Counted from the first letter of the stretch, positions 1-6,986 are shown. The stretch is DNA of 11,931 nucleotides from CAZAGD01 sp964484485 (GCA_964484485.1 CAZAGD010000099.1:1-11931); one strand, 5' to 3'. Notes: generated from the letters alone by a model not told the origin. Numbers and translations are program-made.

Positions 1-1
1 C

Positions 2-853
2 AATCCGAATCTCAATCAGACTCAGACTTACCGGGTGGTTTCCAACACGGATACTACGATTACGGTGGATATTTCGGGCAGGCCTTCCCTGACCAGTGTG
101 GCGGGTGTGGGAAATATGTATGTGGGGGTCTATCGGTTTGATAATCTTTATTTCCGTAGGGGTGGATATTTAGTTACAGGAGATAGTCTTATTGTCAGCG
201 GGACGATGAGGATTGATGAGTATGGGCGGTTGACGCATTATGATGCGACGATGAACTATGAGACTTTGCTGGATGTGACGGTGGGGACTCTGGAGATTGC
301 CTCTACGGGTTCGATCAATGTGGATGGTCGTGGTTATTTGGGTGGGATGAGAGAAGGGAATGATTGCACGGGGCAGACGATTGGCAATACGAATGGCTCT
401 GCATACAGATCGGGTGGTTCTTATGGAGGGTTGGGAGGAGTTTTTGATGGTGGGCCTCCGAACCCGGTTTATGGGAGTCTTACGGATCCTGCGGGTTTGG
501 GTTCGGGGGGTTCCTGTGGTTGGGTGGACACGGCAGGAGGAGATGGTGGTGGGTGGGTTGAGATTCATGCTGGGAATGTGATTGTTGATGGTCTGATTAC
601 GGCCAATGGTTTGAATGGGGCAGGTAATCAGGCTGGTAGTGGTTCTGGAGGGACGATTTACATCAATGCCTCGAACATCTCTGGATCAGGTACGATCAGG
701 GCCAATGGCGGTGCAGGTGAAGTCGGCGGCGGCGGTGGAAGAATCGCCGTCTATTACGATAACTCCACATTTACGGGTCAGACAACAGCCATTGGTGGAG
801 ACGGAAGCTCCAGGGATGGCCAAGATGGGACGGTGTATTTGCATAATAAATAA
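2..853 (+). CDS. Glycine-rich beta-helix-like surface/secreted protein, C-terminal part
   Basis: The frame is open to the left edge, so this is the end of a longer gene; the GTG at 35 is only an internal codon. About 283 residues are visible. They are rich in Gly, Ser, Asn and Thr, with short alternating strand-like segments such as GGTIYINASNISGSGTIRANGG and GGGGGRIAVYYDNSTFTG. These recur with a spacing typical of right-handed parallel beta-helix or pectin-lyase-like secreted proteins. The protein stops right after GQDGTVYLHNK, with no membrane anchor, sorting signal or transmembrane segment at its end. From about 100 to 700 the coding strand is strongly G+T rich, unlike the downstream genes, and composition becomes more balanced in the last 130 bases. 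A role in the cell envelope or as an extracellular matrix/adhesion protein is likely from family resemblance. No enzymatic residues are recognisable and the function is unknown. Confidence 0.75.
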   Translation, partial: NPNLNQTQTYRVVSNTDTTITVDISGRPSLTSVAGVGNMYVGVYRFDNLYFRRGGYLVTGDSLIVSGTMRIDEYGRLTHYDATMNYETLLDVTVGTLEIASTGSINVDGRGYLGGMREGNDCTGQTIGNTNGSAYRSGGSYGGLGGVFDGGPPNPVYGSLTDPAGLGSGGSCGWVDTAGGDGGGWVEIHAGNVIVDGLITANGLNGAGNQAGSGSGGTIYINASNISGSGTIRANGGAGEVGGGGGRIAVYYDNSTFTGQTTAIGGDGSSRDGQDGTVYLHNK

Positions 854-1029
854 AGTTAGATCATCTTTGAAAAAGTGGTTAGAATCTTGATGATTCATGG
901 GGCAAAAATATGGGGTGTGGAGATTAATAAAAAAAATTTTTGGCCATGGAAGAATTTGCCCATTTAAACTTTTATTTAAGGCCCTTAGCTATAATAAATT
1001 AGGCCTTTGCTAGTTGCCGAGGGGGAAAA

Positions 1030-2511
1030 ATGGGATTAATTTCATTCTTGATTATTGTTTCTTTAATGTGGGCGCAGAGCACTATCGCCCAGCCTAAAAT
1101 TTCTTTTTCTGATTTTGAGTATTTTGTGGCTGCCGATGGCGCCTTTGGGCTTTATAAACCTAAAGGCTGGAAAGTGGGCACCCAAAAATATACAGATGGC
1201 CGAATGATTTATGTCACAGATGCCCAGGAACTTGCCTATGTAAATTTGATTTTCCTGGAAAAGATCGATCCAACCCATGATTCAGTAAGTTTTGCCAAAG
1301 CCACTCTGCAGAATATTAAAAGGCAGATTCCCGACTTAAAGATAACCATGGCCCGCACCAGTCGAGATCGGATGAAAACAGTAGTAGAAATGCAGCGCAG
1401 TGGGGCTGGGCAAATTATTATCAAAAGTAAATACACTTTCCATATTAACCGGCCCCAGGCTTTGATCATTGGGTATGAAGCGCCTGCTAAGCAATTCAAA
1501 GAAATGGTTCCTACACTCATGACTATCGTGGCCAATATCACTCTCTTCGATGAGCAAGCTTATAAAAAAATGAGTGCCCGCAAAGGAGCTGTTGCCAGTA
1601 TCCGACCAATGCATCTACGCAGAGCTCCCGATGGCACCTGCGAACTCCTGGTGCCGGAAGGGTGGGAGCTTCAGGCTGCTAAAGGGGCTGCCCTTTGTCA
1701 TGGTCAGGGGGGAGACATTGGTTATATCTTTACGATTATTGATTTTGTCGGCCAATCCCAAATTCCTTATTTCAGTAGCTCGCAAATTCCTGGAAATCTG
1801 CGCTACAGTTACATGCCGCCGGGGGAAGCCTTGAGCGTGGCTATGAGTCATTATGGTTCGCGAAACCTCAAAATAATAGAGCGATACCCAAATCCACAAG
1901 TAGCCCATCAAACCTCCATGTTTCTGAAAAGGAGAGCTGATGCGGAAAATGTTCTGATTTCTTATAACAGTAAGAGAGGAACTTCCTGCATTGGTTATTA
2001 TGATGTCTTAGGTCTTCATCCTAACTATGCCGGCCAATGGGGAATTATTGTCAATGGCTTTTGGGCTCCGGAGAGTAGTTTTGGTCAAGATCTTCCTGCG
2101 CTAATTAAAATTGCGGAAAGTTATAAAATGAACGAACAGTGGGCTCGGGAATATGTTCGGCAAGGAATGGAAAGATTAAAAGAGCTGATGAAGAAAACTT
2201 CTTCCATGATGTCGCGCTATGCTGAAGAAATGCGCCAAAGCAGTCTGGCCGCTCATCAGAATAGAATGAAGAGTAGTGATTTTATTAATTATAAATTTTC
2301 CACTTACATGCGCGGAGAACAAGAATGGGTAACTGCCTTAGAAGGCGGCCAAATTTATAAATCCGATCATTGGGGATTGAGTAAAGAAGGGCAGACTATT
2401 ATCGAAGGCCAACCCTTTAATTATTATAACTACAAAGGAGACTACCAATACGGGCACATACCTGTGGATATTTCTCGCGAAGTTTATGAAGCTGTAAAAG
2501 GTCAACCCTGA
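1030..2511 (+). CDS. Exported protein of unknown function with two related domains
   Basis: The 493-residue product begins with a hydrophobic stretch (residues 2-14) and a plausible signal peptidase site after A20 (STIA before QPK). The n-region has no Lys or Arg, which is unusual for a signal peptide. The start is supported by GAGGGGG four bases upstream, and a TATAAT lies at 990-995 without a clear -35 box. Two halves appear related: residues 36-47 (DG, then PKGW) and 201-212 (DG, then PEGW) share the same opening, each followed by a mixed alpha/beta segment of about 140-160 residues. Residues 366-412 are a charged helical stretch. Residues 417-493 hold a Trp/Tyr-rich tail. Such a layout occurs in exported proteins of unknown function in Gram-negative bacteria. 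It probably acts in the periplasm or outside the cell. No catalytic motif is seen. An insertion sequence begins about 20 bp past its stop and leaves the gene intact. Confidence 0.8.
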   Translation: MGLISFLIIVSLMWAQSTIAQPKISFSDFEYFVAADGAFGLYKPKGWKVGTQKYTDGRMIYVTDAQELAYVNLIFLEKIDPTHDSVSFAKATLQNIKRQIPDLKITMARTSRDRMKTVVEMQRSGAGQIIIKSKYTFHINRPQALIIGYEAPAKQFKEMVPTLMTIVANITLFDEQAYKKMSARKGAVASIRPMHLRRAPDGTCELLVPEGWELQAAKGAALCHGQGGDIGYIFTIIDFVGQSQIPYFSSSQIPGNLRYSYMPPGEALSVAMSHYGSRNLKIIERYPNPQVAHQTSMFLKRRADAENVLISYNSKRGTSCIGYYDVLGLHPNYAGQWGIIVNGFWAPESSFGQDLPALIKIAESYKMNEQWAREYVRQGMERLKELMKKTSSMMSRYAEEMRQSSLAAHQNRMKSSDFINYKFSTYMRGEQEWVTALEGGQIYKSDHWGLSKEGQTIIEGQPFNYYNYKGDYQYGHIPVDISREVYEAVKGQP

Positions 2512-2532
2512 AAGCGTATTTTTGGGGTCACC

Positions 2533-2546
2533 TATGAAAAAGGCTG
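2533..2546. repeat. IS subterminal inverted repeat, transposase 3' side
   Basis: TATGAAAAAGGCTG here is the exact reverse complement of 3835-3848. The match stops at both sides after 14 bases. Confidence 0.9.
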
Positions 2547-2550
2547 TCAA

Positions 2551-2727
2551 GATAAAAATGTACCTTCAGTCAGGCCGTTTCTCAAGGGTCTCTATAAAGG
2601 ACCATTAATCTTATCAGTCACCTATCCGTGCTCCATACGGGCACACTATATTATTGGATACCGGCCTCTCAATCAGGTCTCAAGGGCTCTACCCTATGGT
2701 AAGCCATGACCCCAGGGAGACAGCCGA
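2551..2727 (-). ncRNA. Candidate bridge/seek RNA of the IS110-superfamily element
   Basis: This region lies between the transposase stop and the terminal repeat and has no open reading frame. On the transposase-sense strand it can form several paired segments. AGGCCG (2668-2663) pairs with CGGCCT (2577-2572) as an outer stem. Inside it TATCC pairs with GGATA, and GTGC with GCAC. A separate 5' section has GGTC/GACC around two small hairpins. It also carries short matches to the element ends and flanks: 2617-2625 equals 2527-2535, 2611-2617 equals 3849-3855, 2672-2680 equals 3851-3859, and 2708-2714 is the reverse complement of 2523-2529. IS110-family recombinases are known to use a bipartite guide RNA encoded in the non-coding end, which lies 3' of the gene in the IS1111 group. 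The exact RNA ends are not visible from sequence. Confidence 0.6.
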
Positions 2728-3729
2728 TTATTCCGTCTCTACTATAAATACTCTCTTATCCCTGAGCATATAATATATTATCTTAAGCATTTCTCTTGCT
2801 ACTGCTACCCTTGCTGTGTTCTTCCCATGATTCTTTGTTATCTTTTTATAAAGCCTCTCTATCCTCTTAGATGACTTTATGAAATGATGGCTGAGCTCTA
2901 TTAGTATCCATCTCAACCACTTGCTCCCTTGTTTGGTTATTGACCCATGATAGCATTTTCCGCCCGAGGAATGGACTGATGGCACAAGCCCTGCATAACT
3001 ACAAAGCTTCCTGGCATTGGGAAACCTATTTACATCTCCTATCTCGCTTATTATCAAAAGGGCAGAATAATAACTTATACCAGGAATTGTTGTTAAAAGC
3101 TTAGCTTGGGAATTATCCTCAACAATGTTCTTAATCGTTTCCGTTACTTCATCAATTAATCCATTTAGAGTTTCAACCAACCTTATGTATCCATCTATAC
3201 CTTGCTTATAACATGCCCGCAAGTTTAAATCCTTTAGATACTTTATTGCCTTATTGCCAAAGATGTCAGAAAACTCAACGTTAACACCATTTTTTGAAAG
3301 GATCGCATGCACCTTGTTCTTTATGGATGTCCTTAAAGAGACCAGTGATGCCCTGTATCTTAATATCTCCCTTATGTCCCGGATTTCCCGATTTGGAATA
3401 TATGATGTCGGCAATAAATCTGCCCTTAAAAGATGTGCCAAAATAGTAGAGTCTATTTTGTCTGTCTTTATCCTTGCCTCTGCAATAGCCCTTGTCTTTG
3501 GCGGGTGAGCAAGGTATATTTCAGGGCATTTATCTTCTAATACTTCATAGAAGTAATACCAGCTACCAGTTGCTTCAAGGGCTATCTTGCTTCCCATTGG
3601 AAGACTTTCCGCAAACCTCACCAGGCTTTGAGGATCGTTCTTTAGTTTTACTTGCTCTAATATCTTTCCTCTCTCATCCATTTTTGTTGCAATGGAATAC
3701 CGCTTGTGATAATCTACACCTACATACAT
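2728..3729 (-). CDS. IS110-family transposase (DEDD/serine recombinase)
   Basis: The 333-residue product is a full-length RNA-guided recombinase. An N-terminal RuvC-like DEDD domain shows D6 (GVDYHKR), E52 (ALEATGSW), and D90 and D93 (KTDKID), the four acidic residues of this family. A coiled central part (about 110-210) leads to the C-terminal transposase domain with TIPGIS...EIG (214-231) and VPSVHSSGGK (249-258), where S254 or S255 is the expected nucleophile, followed by SITKQGSKWLRW. The start at 3729 is chosen because GGAGGT lies seven bases upstream and the family protein begins with an xVGVDxHK motif. The frame extends upstream to 3825, but those 32 residues have no family resemblance and overlap hairpins of the leader. 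It acts on the ends of its own element with the guide RNA predicted downstream. Confidence 0.93.
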   Translation of the reverse strand: MYVGVDYHKRYSIATKMDERGKILEQVKLKNDPQSLVRFAESLPMGSKIALEATGSWYYFYEVLEDKCPEIYLAHPPKTRAIAEARIKTDKIDSTILAHLLRADLLPTSYIPNREIRDIREILRYRASLVSLRTSIKNKVHAILSKNGVNVEFSDIFGNKAIKYLKDLNLRACYKQGIDGYIRLVETLNGLIDEVTETIKNIVEDNSQAKLLTTIPGISYYSALLIISEIGDVNRFPNARKLCSYAGLVPSVHSSGGKCYHGSITKQGSKWLRWILIELSHHFIKSSKRIERLYKKITKNHGKNTARVAVAREMLKIIYYMLRDKRVFIVETE

Positions 3730-3834
3730 GGCTGCACCTCCATAAATGATTTTGTGCCATCCCAAAGGGATGAGTACCATGGCCACTAAAAGTGGTTTGG
3801 TCCTTTGAGACCCATTATAACCCATCGGAGCGTG
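3730..3834 (-). promoter_or_regulatory. Transposase leader with -10 box and three small hairpins
   Basis: Reading in the transposase direction, a TATAAT sits at 3819-3814 without a good -35 box at normal spacing. After it come three perfect short hairpins in + strand terms: GGTC/GACC within 3799-3812, CCACT/AGTGG at 3783-3795, and CATCCC/GGGATG at 3758-3772. The GGAGGT ribosome site follows. Such stacked hairpins could limit translation of transcripts reading in from outside; this role is inferred. Confidence 0.45.
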
Positions 3835-3848
3835 CAGCCTTTTTCATA
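3835..3848. repeat. IS subterminal inverted repeat, transposase 5' side
   Basis: CAGCCTTTTTCATA is the exact reverse complement of 2533-2546 at the other end of the element. Confidence 0.9.
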
Positions 3849-3858
3849 TTATCAGGTC

Positions 3859-4485
3859 TTGTATTTTAACATTTTTTCCCGAGGCTTCTAATTAAGTAAA
3901 TAGAACTTCCAGAAATAATTTTTATTTCTAAAGACTATCTTTAAGAAAAAGTTTGCTTTTTAATGCTTTGTGTTAAAAAAAGAACAGATTTTTTGTAATA
4001 AAAAGGAGGGCAAACTACATTTTTTCCTTATTTGGCAAAACTCAGATCTATAAAAGGTAAACTCCCCTTTAATGCACCCTGCCAAGACTGTCGACCTCTT
4101 CCCTTAAGAGACGGGGTCTTAATTAACAAATAGCTAAACATTTGGTGAACGGGCCAATGCTTCTTCATTCATGCCTGCCTCTGGCCCCCCTCTAACCCCT
4201 CCTTTTATTGCGACACAGTCTCTAAAGAAAGGGAGGATTGACCAACTTGTTTGGTGGCGGCCTTTTAAAATGAAGCAAAAGGAAGAGGAGTATAGTTGTA
4301 GGGCAAGAGTTTATCTTTGGCCGAAAAGAGGGAAGCTGCAAAGGCTTAGCTTACGAAATAAGGGGAATTAATGTTTTTTTCCTATGTTACTCACCATTTT
4401 GCGATGGATTACACTAATTCTATAAAAGCACTACCATGACTTTGGAGAATTCTTGAAGGTCCCTAATCGGATTTTGCCAAGGTAC
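3859..4485. other. Intergenic region without a recognisable gene
   Basis: About 630 bases hold no convincing gene. A 66-codon frame at 4171-4371 has no ribosome site and no family resemblance, and opens in a C-rich stretch. A small imperfect hairpin lies at 4093-4118 (GACC/GGTC outside, CTCTT/AAGAG inside, followed by TTAATT). It might be a weak terminator remnant, but it lacks a real T-run. No tRNA, CRISPR or long repeat was seen. Before the IS inserted, this stretch would have begun right after the exported-protein gene that ends at 2511. Confidence 0.5.
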
Positions 4486-4513
4486 TTGACTTTTAAGGAC
4501 TTTATGACATAAT
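4486..4513 (+). promoter_or_regulatory. Promoter of the ParB-like/etf/fix operon
   Basis: TTGACT (4486-4491) and CATAAT (4508-4513) are 16 bases apart. A TG sits one base before the -10 box, giving an extended -10. Transcription would start near 4520, about 38 bases before the first gene. No clear operator repeat is visible. Assignment rests on consensus match alone. Confidence 0.6.
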
Positions 4514-4557
4514 CAAAATAAATTTATTTTTTGGCTAAAAGCCAATGAATTAAAATA

Positions 4558-4791
4558 ATGGAAAGAAAAATAATAGAAATTGAAGTAGAGAAAATTAAGC
4601 CGAATCTTCGGCTCATTTATAGCCGGGAATCTATAGAATGGTTATGCTATTCCATCAAGTCTCAAGGGATGCTGGAACCGATTCAAATTTGGTTTGATGG
4701 CGAAAATTTTCGAATCTGGGATGGAGAAAAGCGTTGGCGGGTTTGCAAAATCCTAAAAATAAATTGGGTAAAAGCCATTATAGTAGAGTGA
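4558..4791 (+). CDS. Stand-alone ParB-like N-terminal domain protein
   Basis: The 77-residue product covers only the ParB/Srx-like nucleotide-binding fold. It shows IEVEKIKPN (7-16), SIKSQGMLEPIQIW (32-45) and the signature DGEKRWRVC (55-63), which corresponds to the GERRxRA box of ParB proteins. There is no helix-turn-helix or dimerisation domain after it, so it is not a chromosome-partition ParB. The ATG at 4558 has no clear Shine-Dalgarno sequence but lies just behind a good promoter. The gene ends 24 bases before etfB on the same strand, so the two are probably co-transcribed. In ParB the GERR box binds CTP, and related folds bind or hydrolyse ATP. Here Lys replaces the first Arg. The role is unknown; a regulator of the electron-transfer operon is one possibility, suggested only by position. 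Confidence 0.75.
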   Translation: MERKIIEIEVEKIKPNLRLIYSRESIEWLCYSIKSQGMLEPIQIWFDGENFRIWDGEKRWRVCKILKINWVKAIIVE

Positions 4792-4815
4792 AGATATTCC
4801 TACCACTTAGAGATT

Positions 4816-5652
4816 ATGCACTTAGTCTGTTGTCTCAAACAAGTACCTGATACGGCGGAGGTAAAGATTGACCCCCAGACTAATACTTTGCTCCGCTCTG
4901 GAGTGGAGTCGATTACTAATCCTTACGATCTGGTAGCTTTGGAACAAGCGGTTAGGTTAAAAGAGCAATATGGGGGAAAGGTAACGGCGATTAGCATGGG
5001 TCCTCCTCAGGCCGAAAATGTTCTTAGAGAGGCGTTATCTCTGGGGGCTGATGAAGGTATTCTTTTATCAGATCGCCTTTTTGCTGGTGCCGATACTTTA
5101 GCTACTAGTTATACTTTAGCCAAAGCTATTGAAAAATTAAATCAAGAATCTCCTGTTGATTTAATTCTATGCGGAAAGCAGGCCATAGATGGAGATACTG
5201 GGCAGACTGGGCCTGGCATTGCCACGCGCCTGGGATTTACGCTATTCACTTATGTTATAGAAATTCCATGGATTGATATAAATAAGAAGCAGATTCAGGT
5301 TAAAAGGAAAGTAGAAGGTGGCGTAGAAATTATCCGGGGTCCATTGCCCGCTTTGCTCACGGCAGAATTGGAGTTAGCAAAGCCCCGCCGGGCTTCCTTG
5401 CCTTTATTGATTTTTTCCCTACGTGCTGAGGTTAAAGTTTGGAAAGCAGAAAAAATTAATGCTGATCAACAGAAAATTGGTTTGAAAGGTTCTCCCACCT
5501 GGGTAAAAAAAATTTTCCCGCCCCCGTTGCGAAAAGGCGGTCCAAAGTTTGATACCCAAGAAAATCTCGAAGTTGCTGTAGAACAATTTTTGGACAATCT
5601 TTTGGCAGATAAGAAATTTGCGGATAGTCTTTTAGGTCGCTGGGAAACCTAA
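4816..5652 (+). CDS. etfB: Electron transfer flavoprotein subunit beta (EtfB/FixA)
   Basis: The 278-residue protein is normal in length for FixA/EtfB. It begins with MHLVCCLKQVPDT, followed by NPYDLVALEQAVRLKE (35-50) and the nucleotide-binding segment CGKQAIDGDTGQTGP (119-133). The segment near residue 226 (SPTWVKKIFPPP) is a normal family feature. EtfB binds one adenine nucleotide (AMP, or FAD in bifurcating ETFs) and pairs with EtfA. In FixABCX complexes EtfB carries the FAD that takes hydride from NADH. The start has no strong ribosome site; the family N-terminus decides it. The stop lies only five bases before the etfA start, so the two subunits are translated together. Other EtfB-type roles (acyl-CoA or lactate dehydrogenase partners) cannot be excluded, but fixC and fixX directly downstream favour the Fix type. 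Confidence 0.93.
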   Translation: MHLVCCLKQVPDTAEVKIDPQTNTLLRSGVESITNPYDLVALEQAVRLKEQYGGKVTAISMGPPQAENVLREALSLGADEGILLSDRLFAGADTLATSYTLAKAIEKLNQESPVDLILCGKQAIDGDTGQTGPGIATRLGFTLFTYVIEIPWIDINKKQIQVKRKVEGGVEIIRGPLPALLTAELELAKPRRASLPLLIFSLRAEVKVWKAEKINADQQKIGLKGSPTWVKKIFPPPLRKGGPKFDTQENLEVAVEQFLDNLLADKKFADSLLGRWET

Positions 5653-5657
5653 TCTTT

Positions 5658-6923
5658 ATGGCCAAAAATAAAAAAGGGGTTGAAATAGCCCAAATAATTC
5701 CTGATCGTTGCATCGGTTGCCAAATTTGCCTAGGCGAGTGTCCGGTAGGAGCTATTCAAATAACTTCTGCAGGAGTAGCTCTTATTGACCCCGAGGCCTG
5801 CATCGGCTGTGGCAAATGTTTCCAGGTTTGTCCAGTGGGAGCAGTTCGTTTCGAGAGGAAAAGGCATTTTCCCATAAACAAAGAAAAAAGGGAGCCAGAA
5901 AAAAGAGAAGCTGTTGAATTTCGAGGTGTGGCCATTTTTATTGAAGTAGTGGATGGGTTAGGAGCGCAGGTATCTTGGGAATTAGTAGAAAAAGGGAAAG
6001 AACTGGCTCAAAAGCTGAACGTCAAAGTTATGGCTTTTATCTTAGGATACCAAATCCAAAAAATTGCCGAGGAGGCCATTGCTTTGGGGTGTGCAGAAGT
6101 CCATATGGTTGATCATCCTTTACTTAAAAAATATATTTCTCAACCTTACGGAAAAGCGCTCGCCTTTCTCTGCACGGAAGTAAAGCCAGAAATTCTTTTG
6201 ATTGGAGCTACCCCTTTAGGGAGAGACCTATCGGCCGTTGTGGCGACCTACCTCAATACAGGCCTAACTGCTGATTGTACAGATTTAGACATTGATGAAG
6301 AAAGAGGATTACTCTTAATGACCCGCCCCACTTTCGGTGGTAATATTATGGCTACTATATATTGTCAGCAACATCGACCGCAAATGAGCACGGTGCGGCC
6401 ACGAGTAATGAAGGCCGGAGAAAAAGATTTTAATCGACATGGTCAAGTTTATTACCATGACTTGACTGTAGCAGATACTCCTGTATGCGAAATCATAGAT
6501 TTTATTCGAGAGGTTCCTCAGGTTGGAGGGGTAGATATTACAATAGCACCAGCTCTCGTAGTGGCTGGGAAAGGAGCTTGCGACCCTTCTTCTTTGCCCA
6601 TGCTTCAAGAGTTAGCTGATTTAGTTGGTGGGCAAGTTGCTTGTTCTCGTCCAGTAGTTGAAGCGGGCTTAATGCCCTATGAGCGGCAAGTGGGTCAAAC
6701 TGGGAAAACAGTGGCTCCTAAACTTTATATTGGGATTGGCGTTTCGGGGGCAGTTCAGCATTTAGTGGGTATTCAAGGATCAGAAAAAATCGTGGCTATT
6801 AATTCGGATCGCCATGCCCCCATTTTTCAAATAGCCGATGTAGGGATAGTAGGAAATTATTTGCAGGTAGTTCCGTTATTGATTTCTGGACTCAAAAAAA
6901 AGCTTCACACAGCAGGAAGATAA
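5658..6923 (+). CDS. etfA: Electron transfer flavoprotein subunit alpha with N-terminal 2[4Fe-4S] domain (EtfA/FixB)
   Basis: The 421-residue protein is about 60 residues longer than plain EtfA because of an N-terminal ferredoxin domain. This carries two complete CxxCxxCxxxCP motifs (C18, C21, C24, C28 and C48, C51, C54, C58). A charged linker (65-88) joins it to the ETF alpha fold. The FAD-binding C-terminal domain is intact: GKGACDP (304-310), SRPVVEAG (330-337), QVGQTGKTVAP (344-354), SGAVQH (363-368) and INSDRHAPIF (381-390). EtfA proteins with such a fused ferredoxin are known in anaerobic bifurcating or confurcating systems such as caffeyl-CoA reductase and lactate dehydrogenase. Here the fusion sits beside fixC and fixX. 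The extra clusters could pass electrons between the ETF flavin and an external ferredoxin. One small change is VGNYLQVVP (398-406), with Asn where many EtfA proteins have Asp. Confidence 0.94.
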   Translation: MAKNKKGVEIAQIIPDRCIGCQICLGECPVGAIQITSAGVALIDPEACIGCGKCFQVCPVGAVRFERKRHFPINKEKREPEKREAVEFRGVAIFIEVVDGLGAQVSWELVEKGKELAQKLNVKVMAFILGYQIQKIAEEAIALGCAEVHMVDHPLLKKYISQPYGKALAFLCTEVKPEILLIGATPLGRDLSAVVATYLNTGLTADCTDLDIDEERGLLLMTRPTFGGNIMATIYCQQHRPQMSTVRPRVMKAGEKDFNRHGQVYYHDLTVADTPVCEIIDFIREVPQVGGVDITIAPALVVAGKGACDPSSLPMLQELADLVGGQVACSRPVVEAGLMPYERQVGQTGKTVAPKLYIGIGVSGAVQHLVGIQGSEKIVAINSDRHAPIFQIADVGIVGNYLQVVPLLISGLKKKLHTAGR

Positions 6924-6986
6924 ATAAAAATAAGTGAAAATCATGCATAGATATTTTGGGTTATATTATCAGGGTGAGAAGAAATA

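Larger units (their letters stand above)
2526..3858 (-). mobile_element. IS110-superfamily insertion sequence, IS1111-like arrangement
   Basis: The element is about 1.33 kb, within the usual family range. It holds one intact transposase gene, a 14-bp perfect subterminal inverted repeat (2533-2546 and 3835-3848), a short 5' leader and a longer 3' untranslated region of about 180 nt. Subterminal repeats and a long region 3' of the transposase gene are features of the IS1111 group; IS110 proper lacks the repeats and has the long region 5'. The exact ends are not certain. Both flanks carry GGTC just outside the repeats (2526-2529 and 3855-3858), so the crossover core probably lies inside this shared GGTC. 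The limits given include both copies. No longer target duplication is visible, as expected for this family. The gene and ends look intact, so the copy may be active. Confidence 0.85.

Noticed and set aside
170..568. 132-residue antisense frame opposite the glycine-rich gene
   Set aside because: It results from the base composition of the real gene; no start signal or domain is present.
3730..3825. Longer N-terminus for the transposase (start at 3825)
   Set aside because: The extra 32 residues have no family resemblance, overlap leader hairpins, and the ATG at 3729 has an excellent ribosome site and matches the family N-terminus.
4003..4060. AAGGAGG followed by a short open stretch starting ATT
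   Set aside because: Only about 14 codons and no normal start codon; not a gene.
4171..4371. 66-residue frame in the intergenic region
   Set aside because: No ribosome site, no recognisable domain and an atypical Pro/Lys/Arg-rich composition; most likely chance.
5514..5535. PPPLRKGG stretch inside etfB, resembling translated intergenic repeat sequence
   Set aside because: EtfB proteins normally carry an SPTxVxxxFxPP...KGG segment at this point, so it is native.
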